Assembly (NCBI GenBank): GCA_943736015.1
Contig: OX031069.1
Location: forward strand, 24,805,235 to 24,869,234
From: Tridacna crocea
Taxonomy: Eukaryota > Mollusca > Bivalvia > Cardiida > Cardiidae
Reading direction: 5' to 3'
Length of the DNA stretch: 64,000 nucleotides
Positions 31,478-42,600 of the stretch are shown one piece after another. The translations under genes and the position numbers were made by a program. Within the stretch, counting starts at the first letter, position 1. Every line of letters starts with the position of its first letter. The notes under the pieces were generated by a model. It saw nothing but the letters and a program-made list of their open reading frames with translations. It ran no database searches and had not been told where the DNA came from.

Positions 31478-31716
31478 CGAGTGCAAAACTGTTGTAACTC
31501 AAAACCAATCTAAAACCCCATGTTTAGGGGCACAACTGACTCCTTTATAGGGGTTATAAGATGTTTTCTTCGGTAAACAATGTAAATTTAGGTGCCATTG
31601 CTCATCATGAGCAATGGCACCTAAATTTACATTGTTTACTAAGGAGTCAAATTTGCCTCTAAACTTGGGTGTTTAAGATGGGTTTTTAGTTACAATAGTT
31701 TTGCACTTAGCCCTCA
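31478..31716. mobile_element. Palindromic MITE with a 67-bp perfect hairpin
   Basis: Outer arms AGTGCAAAACTGTTGTAACT and ATAGTTTTGCACT. The core at 31573-31639, GTAAACAATGTAAATTTAGG ... GCCATTGCTCAT, is an exact 33-nt inverted repeat around one base. Confidence 0.85.
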
Positions 31717-31774
31717 ATTTGTAGGCGTCTAAATTATGTTTGTGTTAAACAGTATATTGTAATTGATTTTGGCC

Positions 31775-32001
31775 TTAACTCATTACCACACAAGAAAATT
31801 TTAGACTGGTCCAAATTGAAAGCATTTGCAGACGAAAAAATAAAGGTGATTGAAAAGTAGAAATTTGTTCTCAAAAGGGTAGAAAACACTGTGGGAAAAG
31901 GAGCAGTTGCTGGTCACCAGCATTTTCTCCTTTTCCCACAGTGTTTTCAAAAGGCTTCTTTCTCAGGGGCGTCAAAATCAGGGATTGAGTGGTAATGGGT
32001 T
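31775..32001 (-). mobile_element. Family A MITE
   Basis: TTAACTCATTACCACACAAG to GGTAATGGGTTGA. The hairpin has a few changes. Confidence 0.9.
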
Positions 32002-34249
32002 GAAGTAAGTTTCAATGTCTGGCTTTTAAGTGTTATCAGAATCAATTAAAGAGGCAATAATACTCATTTTAAGCCAGTTTTAACTCATTTTTTTTTTTAT
32101 CAAAATATAGTCATTCTTATATATCTATGCCAAATATTGCGCCTGACAGTTGCAAGGTTGCTTAGATTACGCCTGATAGAAAATGCATTTTGCGGACTTG
32201 TGGCCTTCAATGTAAACAGACTGGTCGTTTCCGGATTTTGAATCGAAGATTTTTGATATCCGTTATACACTTGGGTAGATTCGTATGATGATCATGCATT
32301 CTGCAACGCGACTATATTTGACCTTGGCCATGATGCGGTAAATAAAGGAAAATGGATGTTTCTCTGTTGCAGCCTCTATTTTTAGACGGAGATCGAGGCC
32401 TATATGTAAGTTACACCGTATCCGACTCTGGGCGGAAACCAACGATAAATTTCCGTGAGCCACCGCCATTGTTTACAGCTTCGATCGTCAGCCAGTTTTC
32501 TTCTGGCCAATTTTCGTTTTTTCACACAAACCCCCGTGTTTCTTTTTTCATTTACACGATATATGTCAGTAATTTATCCTTGTGTACACAAAGGACAGAT
32601 TTCTGTACCAATCTATTTTTCTTTTCGAAATTAACAGCATTTCTGCTCACCGGCTGTAGATAGGCATCTTTAACAAAAGCTATGTTATTATTATTTCTGT
32701 GTAACTTAATGTCAAAATATTTGATATATACTATATTAAATCATGTAGTGTCCGTAACTTTCACACCATTCTTTATTATCATCTGTGTAAAGAACATGTT
32801 CTGGTATTTTATTTGGAATTGTATCCTGTCTGAATAATGGATATTTAAGCTTTGGAAATATGTCTGCCTTTAATTTACTGACGCTTATAAAATACTGCAA
32901 TTATATCTCAATGAATGATATTAAGGGAGAAAACTACCATTTCAACAAAATGTATCTTGAAAATATAAATTGTGCCAATAAAGCTTTTTCAATTAGTAAT
33001 GTTACCTACAGAGTATAAAAGACAGCTAAATTTTGTTTTTTTGTGCAGCAAAAGTATAATTTTAGTTTTATAATAATTTGGTTACGGACACTACACAATT
33101 ACTGGTAAAGAAAGATGGGAAATAAACTTAACCTTTATTAACTTATTAGCTGGAAAACTTTGGTGTTTTCTAATGTTGGAACCATATTAAGCTGATAAAA
33201 CAAACTGATTTATAATGAATCATTTGAATAGATTTTCTATGACTAAACTATTTACAGTGATGCCACAGTGGAAAAAATGGTGTTTATAGATATGATGCAA
33301 TCAAGGAAATTTACTGTATTATATCACCAATCATGATCCTCAAAATAAACAAGGGATGCTATATTTGATGAAAATAATACATTAGAACATAATTTGTGAT
33401 TTTAAGTGGGGCAAAAAAAATGAGGAAAACTGGGGTTTTTTTTAAGGTTACGGACACTACACATTTTTTGTAGAGTCCGTAACCATTAAAGTTGGTTAAC
33501 CGCTTTGTCTTAGGGGAAAGATGTTGTCGAATGTATTTTCTGAAATCTGTGTAGGTCATGAGTGAATAATGAATTGCTGTGAAGTATCTTTAGAGACTTG
33601 TATCCACTGAATTTTACATGGTTACGGACTCTACTATTTTTCTGAAAAGGCATTTTGTACATTTGAAAAAATCATGAAAATTTTTTTTTGTTAATAACAC
33701 TTCCAAATGCTTTTCCATGTTGATCAACCTCATCATAGTTGTAATTCTATAACAAAAAGTACTTAAAAAAGTTGTATTAAGAAGGTTTTTTCATCCTATA
33801 ACAAACAAGAGATATTCAAGATTAAATTTGCATAACATGCTACTACATTTACAGTTTTCGTCATATTTTTCATGTTCTTTAACCAATTTTAACAAATCAA
33901 ACATCAAATTAATCCTTGATAATTTTACTAACTGTTGAAAATACTGAATGAGCACTTACCAGAGTATTTAACAAGTAGTACAAATTGAAAAAAGAGTGAA
34001 ATTCTAAGTGCAACAACATAACGCAAAAAAAGCACCATTTTGGGGGTATGTTTCATGTTATATCTCGGAGGCCTTTTGATCTTAGGTGCTCAAATTTTGG
34101 CTGAGACTTGAACATACACTAACAAATGATTACACATAGGTTTCACTGATGTAGGACTGGTGTAAATATAAAATAACTTGACATAACAACCAATTTTTTC
34201 AAATGATCCCTATATTGTGTCTTACCCGAATGTAAAAAGATTTTGATAT

Positions 34250-34272
34250 CGTCACTAGTGACGATATCAACT
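34250..34272. repeat. Perfect 22-bp palindrome
   Basis: GATATCGTCACTAGTGACGATATC region, just outside the 3.9-kb unit. Confidence 0.7.
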
Positions 34273-34479
34273 TTCACTTTCACTTCCTGTCGTAATTTAG
34301 GAACTACTTTTGTTTCATTAAGCACTTACAGATAGTGTTAATTGTAAAATGACGACTTCTTCGGTTTTGTGAAGTCTCGTTTTGTTCTTTTAAATTATGT
34401 ATTCATCCGCACTATGTCCCTGATTTCTTCTCTCTATCCAAAGTATTGATTTCGACTTTCAAACGAAAAATTAAAAATA

Positions 34480-34980
34480 ATGATGTATATAATAAATAGA
34501 ATAATCAACTGGTTATATTTGATATGAAAAATATCTCACTCGGATGCTTTGTAAGGCGTTAAAAAAACTCGTGCTGCGCACTCGTTTTTTCAACGCCTAA
34601 CAACGCATCCACGTGAGATATTTTTCATATCACAAATAACCAGTTGATTATCCTCTATACCTTATACTCGTTTGATATCAGATTTGTGTGACGTCATTTT
34701 GTACGCATTTTATACAAGTGAATGAGTCTCATGGAAAAAAAGCGCGGACCTTGTGCATTTATGAATGTTTTTGCATCATCTGATCTATATTTTGTGAAAT
34801 ATCGTTATGTGATAAAAAGAATCTGACAATCGTTGGCGTTTGAGATAGATTTTTATTAAACTCGTCAAGGAAAATGTTATTAAGCTCGCCAAAGGCTCGC
34901 TTAATAACATTTCCCTAGACTCGTTCAATAAAATTTTATCTCAAATGCCAACTCATGTCAGATCCTATAGTCTATAATCT
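34480..34980 (-). repeat. Composite palindromic repeat H, copy 1
   Basis: Two long hairpins: 34500-34655 (TAATCAACTGGTTAT and inverse) and 34815-34975 with core GTTATTAAGCTCGCCAAAGG. It matches 45000-45540 and 60600-61760 in the other orientation. Confidence 0.7.
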
Positions 34981-35097
34981 CATGATTGAGTCATTCGTTA
35001 GATAAAATGGACTTTACAGGCTCATGAGTAAGCGCTACATAATGACTTGTTTGGTATCGTACACCAGGAGATGCGTTAAACCTCCTTCTTTCACTTA

Positions 35098-35323
35098 TCA
35101 GTTTACCAAACGTCAAAATTTTAGACTGGTTCAAATTGAAAGCATTTGCCGACGACAAAATTAATGTTACCCAAAAATTGAAAATTGTTTCCAGCTGGGT
35201 AGAAAACATTGTGGGAAAAGGAGAAAATGCTGGTTACCAGCATTTTCTCCTTTTCCCACAATGTTTTCAAAAGCTTTCCTTCTCAGGGTCGTTAAAAGTC
35301 GGGATTGTGTGGTAAAGAGTTTA
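35098..35323 (-). mobile_element. Family A MITE
   Basis: CAGTTTACCAAACGTCAAAA to GGTAAAGAGTTTAA, perfect hairpin. Followed by the duplicated tag ATGAACGCACGCTTCAACAG. Confidence 0.92.
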
Positions 35324-35345
35324 ATGAACGCACGCTTCAACAGAC

Positions 35346-35580
35346 TTAACCCATTACCAAACAACAATATTTCAGACTAGTCCAAATTGAAAGCATTTGC
35401 AGACGACAAAATAAAAAGTGACTGAAATTTTGAAATTTGTTTTGTGAAGGGTAGAAAACATTGTGGGGAAAAGGAGAAAATGCTGGTTTCCAGCATTTTC
35501 TCCTTTTCCCACAATGATTTCAAAAGGCTTCTTTCTCAGGGTTGTTAAAAGCCGGGATTGTGTGGTACCTAAGGGGTTAA
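35346..35580 (-). mobile_element. Family A MITE, intact
   Basis: TTAACCCATTACCAAACAAC to ACCTAAGGGGTTAA. Hairpin centre GGTTTCC. Confidence 0.92.
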
Positions 35581-35802
35581 CTCATTACCAAACAATATTT
35601 TAGGCTTGTCCAAATTGAAAGCATTTGCAGATGACAAAATAAAAGTGACTGAAAATTTGAAATTTGTTTTGTAAAGGGTAGAAAACATTGTGGGAAAAGG
35701 AGAAAATGCTGGTTACCAGCATTTTCTCCTTTTCCCACAATGTTTTCAAAAACTTTCCTTCTCGGTGTCGTTAAAAGTCGGGATTGTGTGGTAAAGAGTT
35801 AA
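35577..35802 (-). mobile_element. Family A MITE, intact
   Basis: TTAACTCATTACCAAACAAT to GGTAAAGAGTTAA. Shares TTAA with the previous copy. Confidence 0.93.
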
Positions 35803-35824
35803 ATGAACGCACGCTTCAACAGAC

Positions 35825-36049
35825 TTAACTCATTACCAAACAATATTTTAGGCTTGTCCAAATTGAAAGCATTTGCAGATGACAAAATAAAAGTGACTGA
35901 AAATTTGAAATTTGTTTTGTGAAGGGTAGAAAACATTGTGGGAAAAGGAGAAAATGCTGGTTACCAGCATTTTCTCCTTTTCCCACAATGTTTTCTAAAG
36001 GCTTCTTTCTTAGGGGTGTCAAAAGTAGGGATTGTGTGGTAATGGGTCA
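35825..36049 (-). mobile_element. Family A MITE
   Basis: TTAACTCATTACCAAACAAT to GGTAATGGGTCA. Nearly identical through the hairpin to the copy at 35577. Confidence 0.93.
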
Positions 36050-36076
36050 AGCCATAGTGGGCGAACTAAATTAAGG

Positions 36077-36280
36077 TTACCCTTTACCAGATAAAATTCA
36101 CTATGTTTACGATCCTCAGAAGGAGGGTGTGGGAAAGAAAACATTGTGGAAAAAGGAGAAAATGCTGGTAACCAGCATTTTCTCCTGTTTCCACAATGTC
36201 TTCTGCCCCCTTTCTTTTTTAGCCAATTCCGCAATCATTTCAGCCACATCTGTCGTCTGCAAAAAAAACTTGAAACTTGA
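36077..36280 (+). mobile_element. Family A MITE, diverged
   Basis: TTACCCTTTACCAGATAAAA start and hairpin with GGTAACC. Confidence 0.75.
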
Positions 36281-36389
36281 ATTGAACAAGTGTAAAGTTT
36301 GGTCCTCTGATGAAGAAATAACTGCAAAACCGCAAAGCCCCGAAGACATAAAACAAAACGTCGATTGTCATGAATATGCGAAACATTTT

Positions 36390-36618
36390 TGAACCCCTTT
36401 ATCAAACAAATCTTTGTTTTAACGACCCTGTCGAAAACATTTCTGGAAACGGTCAAAATTAATATTGGTAAATTTATTTTGCATTTTTTCTCCTTTTCCC
36501 TCTCTTTTGTCAACTCTTTCAAAGAAAAAGTACAGTCATTGTGGTGCATTTCAATTGTCGTCTGCTAATGCTATCAATTTGGACGCGTCCAAAATATTTT
36601 GGCGTCTGATAGAGTTTT
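36390..36618 (+). mobile_element. Family A MITE, old
   Basis: CCCCTTTATCAAACAAATCT; right half AATTGTCGTCTGCTAATGCT. Confidence 0.65.
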
Positions 36619-36719
36619 AAATAGCAAGCGTTGATCAACGAACAAACATCTCGCAGCGCCTGTCACCGAGATAGCGAGTTGATTACTTTATCAATCAATC
36701 CATCGGTCTATGTCTCTTT

Positions 36720-36900
36720 AGACCCCAATACAAACGATAAAATATTAGCTTCGTCCAAATTCAAAGCCTTTGCAGACGACAAGTTAAAAGTGGCTTAGTT
36801 GATGGAATTAGACATAGATCTATGAGATTTCTCCTATTTCTGCAATGATAAGAAAAACCTTCTCCTTTTAGGTCTTTACAATACGGGGTTTGTATGATCA
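36720..36900 (-). mobile_element. Family A MITE, old
   Basis: TCCAAATTCAAAGCCTTTGC then GACGACAAG; hairpin nearly gone. Confidence 0.55.
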
Positions 36901-37797
36901 AATTTCAAATTTTTAAGATCGACTTAACCAAATTTTCTAGATACACTCGTCCATGCTGATTACAGACATGGAAAAAAAAGATTGGGATAAAATTTGCCTG
37001 TGAAAACGGTATGTAAAAAGTAGGAATATAGGCTACTCATAAAGTTCCACCGTCTCAGCCGTCTTTTCAACGAGGTTGTAAAATGCCTTCTTCAGCTCTT
37101 CAGCTACAGACGCCTTGAAATCGGAAAAGTTCAATATTTATGAATCACGCCGTCAAAAGTATGTGAAGGTGATGTCATTTCATGAGATAAGACGACGAGG
37201 CGGCAACAAGTCACGTTCTATTTATAGATAGCATCATTCACATAGAATACAAACGTGTAAAAACGTCCGACATGTATGTAGCATGTGTATACATTGCAGC
37301 GTTTAGTGTTCTGGAAAATATAGAGAAGAGCTAGATCTATCTTATAGTTAGTGCATTCGATCTCAATCTATCTAGCAGCCGAGAAAAATATTTTTATATG
37401 CATAGATATAGATCTAGTAGATTTGGATCCAGAATCTATTCTCTGGCGAACCGTAAGTAGATTAGCTCTTGTCACATTTTTTTCCGTTATAGAAATTCAT
37501 TTTTTTTTTTTGTTTCTTGCCTTTCCGATAAAGATATAGATCTAGTCTCTGTTCCACTAAAACAGAGACATACAGTACACATGTCTCTGTTTAAAATTTC
37601 CATGATTTTGTGCAGGGGTCGTCAACGGGTTTATACGACCCTTATTAACGCGGAGGCTAAGATCAGATTGCGCGTGTGTAGTTCAGTTTTCAGAGGTATT
37701 AGGGGTCTGCGAAGACAAGTCACAATCAAAGCGTTGAGAACGCTGATGTGGCATTTGCCAAGGAAGCCACTGTGTGGAATTAATAATTTGAAAACAT
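36901..37797 (+). promoter_or_regulatory. Possible ceramide synthase 5' region
   Basis: Repeat-poor sequence about 2 kb before the start-codon exon. A CG-richer stretch at 37612-37790 follows TTTTGTGCAG and could be a leader exon. Nothing fixes a promoter; positional inference only. Confidence 0.2.
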
Positions 37798-38525
37798 GAT
37801 GGCCCTGGATCGCTCACCTGAGTCAATACGCAAAATTCACTCCTCATGCATAATTCAATTTCTGACCAATTGTCAGGTCAATTGAGCATAAAATATGGCC
37901 TCTAGCGCGTCCACAAGGAATTTCCTAAAGTTTACCTAATTTACCACCCGACAGAGCAAATTTAGAACTCATCAAAAATTGTCAAGACAAACATTCTGAA
38001 CAGTTTTCAAGTTTATTGAGCAATGAATTTGGCCTCTAGAGTGGCCACAAGATATTTCTTAATTTCAACCAAGTGACCTAGTTCATGACCCTAGGTGACC
38101 CAATTCCACACTCACTCAACATGTTATCAAGACAAACATTCTGATCAATTTCCTAATTTCCTAAAGTAATCCAAATTTATCACCTTACTGACACAATTTA
38201 GAACTCATTAAAAATTATCAAGACAAACATTCTGAAAAGTTTTCAAATCAATTGAACAAGAAATGTAGCCTCTAGACTGCCCACAAGGAATTTCTTTAAT
38301 TTGATCTAGTAACCTAGATTATGATCCCAGGTGACCCAATTTTGAACTCATCCTGGATTTTATCAAAGCAAACATTCTAATTAATTTCCATTTCAAGTGA
38401 GTAAAAAATGTGACCTCTAGACTGCCCACAAGGTATTACTTTAATTTTACCCTGAGACTTAGTGTATGACGCCAGGTGACCCAATTTTAAACTGAGTAAA
38501 CATGTTGTGCTCAGATGGGCTAAAA
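37798..38525 (+). repeat. Bivalve-type tandem repeat, GGTGACCC class
   Basis: Starts GGATCGCTCACCTGAGTC. Four imperfect units of about 120-240 bp, each with GCCTCTAGASTGSCCACAAG and most with CTAGGTGACCCAATT. Seen widely in bivalve intergenic DNA as I recall. Confidence 0.7.
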
Positions 38526-38809
38526 CAAGAATTTAACAGGTTCACTACATACCAAATAACAAAGCTTTTTGCTTTCTAGTTTTAGAAAAAAAGAACTTAG
38601 AGTTTTCCTTCTTTGTTCAAGTTTGTTATCCCTGAGGCGGGACCAGTTTTGATGCCAGTGACATCATTTGAAAGAACTTTTTTGGTAATTTTATTATTTT
38701 TAATTATTGATTTGTATTGTTTTTTTTTTTTTTTTTTTTCATGTAAATTTCAGTGATACATGTATATATATATATTTTTTTAATTTGGTGAGATGTGAAA
38801 AATCTAAGA
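38526..38809. other. No gene recognised; T-rich tract
   Basis: A run of about 21 T near 38718 and a (TA)n stretch near 38764. Confidence 0.5.
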
Positions 38810-39026
38810 TAACTCTTTATCACACAATCCTGAGGTTTAGTTATCAAAGAAAAGGGATTTTTGAAAACATTCAGAGATAAGGAGAAAGGGCTTTTCTCCT
38901 TTACCCATTTGTTTTCTACCCTTGCAGAGAAAGTTTTCATATTTTATGCAGCATTTAGATTGTTTTGTGCCAACGCTTTCTATCTGGACCAGTATGAAAA
39001 ATTGTCATTTGATAAGGAGTTGAGTA
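38810..39026 (+). mobile_element. Family A MITE, diverged
   Basis: AACTCTTTATCACACAATCC to GATAAGGAGTTGA. The hairpin centre is missing. Confidence 0.75.
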
Positions 39027-39103
39027 TCTCTTTATCAAATAACAATTTTTTATAGATCTACTGGTCCAGATAGAACATGGCTCATTTACTTTCATTTGAT
39101 TTA

Positions 39104-39342
39104 AATGTTTACTGCACAATCCAGATTTTCAAAAAGCCTGAAGAAGGAATTTAAGCATATGGAAAACTTTGCAGGAAAAGAAGAAAATGCTGGTAAACAG
39201 CATTTTCTTCTTTTCTCACAATATTTTGTATACTTCCAAAAACAAATTTCAATTCTTGAATCCCTTTTATTTTGTCCTCTGCACAATGACATGCTTTTTG
39301 AATAAATATGGGGAAAATTGTGTCGTTTGGTAAAGATTTAAA
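39104..39342 (+). mobile_element. Family A MITE, diverged
   Basis: TTTACTGCACAATCCAGATT to GGTAAAGATTTAA, 32 bp before the probable leader acceptor. Confidence 0.8.
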
Positions 39343-39374
39343 TGAATAATTTTTCTTTTGTACACGACTTTCAG

Positions 39375-39668
39375 ATAGACACTGCTGAATGCTTGGAACA
39401 TGTTGGAATCTTAACCTTGAAACTTTGAACAACAACAACAACTAAAGGAACTAAAACCACTTTCTTGAGCTGCCAACATGCCAACAAACAATTCTGAATA
39501 TAGCCTTTTTTGGAATGAAAAGATATGGTTCCCAGAAAAGCATGATTTTGGCTGGAAAGATCTGAAGAATGAGCCGGGAAGCTCTACATACTATCCACAG
39601 ATAGAAGATTTGAACTGGACAATTTTGATTGGAGTTGGACTGATCTTTGTTCGATATTTTCTTGAAAC
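39375..39668 (+). CDS. CERS: Ceramide synthase exon with start codon
   Basis: The acceptor is probably ACGACTTTCAG at 39373-39374. About 100 nt of leader follow, then ATG at 39478 and donor GAAAC|GTAAGT. It encodes MPTNNSEYSLFWNEKIWFPE through IFVRYFLE. The FWNERFWLP-like motif followed by the first membrane helix (LNWTILIGVGLIFVRYFL) is the signature N-terminus of animal ceramide synthases. The true first exon and promoter are upstream and not identified. Confidence 0.93.
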
Positions 39669-42600
39669 GTAAGTTTACAGGAAATATCATCTGATGTTAG
39701 GAATCTTCATGTTACAGACCGTCATAATACAGGATTTCACTTAAGTGGTCGTTACATCTTGCATTTAATTGATAATTAGTTACTTTAACCCTTTACCTCG
39801 AAATTCCTACTTTTTACGAGTCGGAGAAAGAAAGAGATTTTTAAAAAAACATTGAAATAGAAGAAATTGCTGGTCAAAGCACTGTCACCTTTTTCCACAA
39901 TAGTTTCATTTTTTCTCAGAACGTTTTTTTAAGTCACTGTGTTTGTTGTGTTTGAATGCTTTCAATTTAGACTAGCCTAACATTTTGTTGTTTGGTAAAG
40001 ATTTAATTTCTTACTAATCAACAAAATCTTGGACTGTGCCATATTTAACCCATTACCACACAATCCCTAATTTTGATGACCCTGAGAAAAAAGCCTTCGA
40101 AAACATTGTGAGAAAAGGAGAAAATGCTGGTAACCAGCATTTTCTCCTTTTCGCACAATGTTTTCTACCCTTTCCAAACCATATTTTCATTTTTGATTCA
40201 CATTTACTTTGTCGTCTGCAAATGCTTCCAATTTAGACAAGTTCAAAATTTTGTCATTTGGTAAAGAGTTAATTAACCCATTACCACACAATCCCTACTT
40301 TTGACGACCCTTGGAAAGAAGCCTATAGAAAACATTGTGGGAAAAGGAGAAAATGCTGGTAACCAGCATTTTCTCCTTTTCCCACAATGTTTTCTACCCT
40401 TTAAGAGACAAATTTCAAATTTTCAGTCCCTTTTGTTTTGTCGTCTGCAAATGCTTTCAATTTGGACAAGCCTTAAATTTTGCTGTTTGGTAATTAGTTA
40501 AACCATTTGCAGATGAAACAATAGAGGTAGCTCAACTGATGATACCGGTATCTATCTTTTAGAGGATAGAAAACATAATGGGGAAAGAAGAAAATACTGG
40601 TTACCAGTATTTTCTCCTTTTCCCACAATGTCAAAAGCTATCTAAATTAATGAAGCATTGTCCTTTTTTTATTTTTTCAAAATGATGAGTTATATGTTCA
40701 GATATAAAAAAAGATACGTGATGTTCTATTCATACCCTATCCAACTAAATTGCATATTTTGCTTGCAACAATGCATATAACATTTTTTTTTCATATTACT
40801 CTTTCTTTTTTTATAAGGAAAGATGGACACGACTCAGTGTGTGTTTTTTTTTTATATTACTCTTTCTTTTAGTGTGTATAGTTGGTCTTGGCAAAAACAT
40901 GAAACCAAACTCCAATTGTCTGAATTTCTTGCATCTCAACACCTGTCAAAAAGCCTGAATTTTTTTTTAATTAGAAGATGGATTTTAAATAAAACAAAGG
41001 ATTGAAAATTAAATTAATGTACCTACATCAAGGCTTAACTCTTTACCAAAAGACAAAATTTTAGTCTGGTCCAAATTGAAAGCATTTGCTGACGACAAAA
41101 TAAAAGCGACTGAAAATTCGGAATTTGTTTTGTGAAGGGTAGAAAACTTTGTGGGAAAAGGAGAAAATGCTGGTTACCAGCATTTTCTCCTTTTCCCACA
41201 ATGTTTTCGAAAGGCTTCTTTCACAGGGTTGTCAAAAGTAGGGATTGTTTGGTAATGGGTTAATCAGCAGTCAAAAATTGGCATCATGAACCATACAATA
41301 AAGCCTTTACCAAATGACAACACTTTAGACTAGTCCAGATAGAAAGCATTTACAGACAAAAAATTAAATGTGAATCAGATATTGAAATTTGATTTGGAAG
41401 GGTAGGAAATATATTGGGAAAAGCAGAAAACGCTGGTTACCAGCATTTTCTCCTTTTCCCACAATATTTTCAAAAGCTCTCTTTCTCCGGGTCGTTAAAA
41501 GTCGGCATTGTGTGATAAAGAGTTAACATCATATAAAACTTGACATTCTCTGACTGAAAAAAGTATTTAGGTCATTAGTCTAAAAAGCAGTGTTTTGTCA
41601 AGGATTGAGAGGGGGCGGTTGTTTACTAAACTTGCAGAAAAAGGGTTTATCTTCAAAGTAAGTGGGACAAATTATGTTTCTCTGATGAGCTTAACCCTTT
41701 TTCCAAACAGTCCCTGGTTTTTACGAACCTGAGAAAGAAGCCTTTTGAAAACATTTTGGGAGAAGGAGAAAATGGTGGTTACCAGCATTTTCTCCTTTTC
41801 CCACAATGTATTCAACCCTGCTAGAAACAAATTTCATTTTTTCAGGCACGTTTATTTTGTCATCTGCAAGCGCTTTCAAATTAGATCAATCTAAAATTTT
41901 GTCATTTTGTAAAAGTTAACCCTGTCCCAAACGACAAATTTTGGACACTTCCAAACCATAAGTGTTTGCAGACTACAATTTTAGACTTGGATAAAATAGC
42001 AGAAAGTTCTCAAAAAGGGTAGAAAAAACTGTGGGAAAAGGAGAAATTGCTTGTTATGAGCAATTTCTCCTTTTCCCACAGTGTTTTCAAAAGACTTCTA
42101 CTGCGTAAAAACGTAAAAAACCAGGGCTTGTTTGGGAAAGGGTTAAAAGCGACAAAGTCCAAAATATATACAAAGTGATTATATTTTTTGTCCGTTTCAA
42201 TGGAACATTGTCCTTGAAACCCTATGTTCCTTGGCAAAAGACTGAAGTATACATCTGAAAACATTATATGGCCTACAGCAAGTGAAAGGGGCATTCAGAC
42301 TTTTGTGTAGATTGTTGTCTCGGATCAGCTTGTGCAGTATGGTAATGCAAGACAGCACTTTACGACTACTTTAGATTTTGTTCTGCAGTGGACTTGTGCA
42401 AAACAGAAAATTACATGAAAACGGAAAATATTGTTTTGGATTAGCCTGTGTCAAGTGTGCAGGTTGACCCGAGACAACACTTTACGCAAGAGCCTGAATG
42501 CCCCCTTTCGAGTGTTGTAGGTGATTATAAGTTATTGTCCTTTTTACCGAATACTTTCAGATTCCTTGTTGTTCCAATCGCCATCAGTCTTGGTGTTCCA

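Larger units (their letters stand above)
30483..33634. repeat. Eight dispersed copies of GTTACGGACWCTAC
   Basis: Plus strand: 30483, 30836, 31165, 33081, 33447 and 33621. Minus strand: 32745-32758 and 33470-33483. Five carry ACACT and three ACTCT; the flanks are unrelated. Copies at 33447 and 33470 face each other and form a hairpin. Spacings of 353, 329, 336 and 366 bp recur. Confidence 0.85.
30294..34229. mobile_element. 3.9-kb unit bounded by a 23-bp inverted repeat
   Basis: TCGGGTAAGACACAATAT plus AGGGA at 30294-30316 is repeated exactly inverted at 34207-34229. AAT lies directly outside both ends if the unit is taken from CGGG. Inside are eight copies of GTTACGGACWCTAC, a palindromic MITE, a family A MITE and a SINE fragment, but no credible open frame. 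It may be a non-autonomous DNA transposon or a decayed larger one. Class unknown. Confidence 0.6.

Noticed and set aside
32263-32470. Minus-strand ATGGCGGTGGCTCACGG start with a GC-richer context
   Set aside because: It looks like a first exon, but no downstream exon with matching phase was found to the left and it lies inside the 3.9-kb inverted-repeat unit.
37581-37799. Plus-strand open frame before ceramide synthase
   Set aside because: Could be a leader exon of ceramide synthase, but the product has no recognisable motif and no donor could be fixed.
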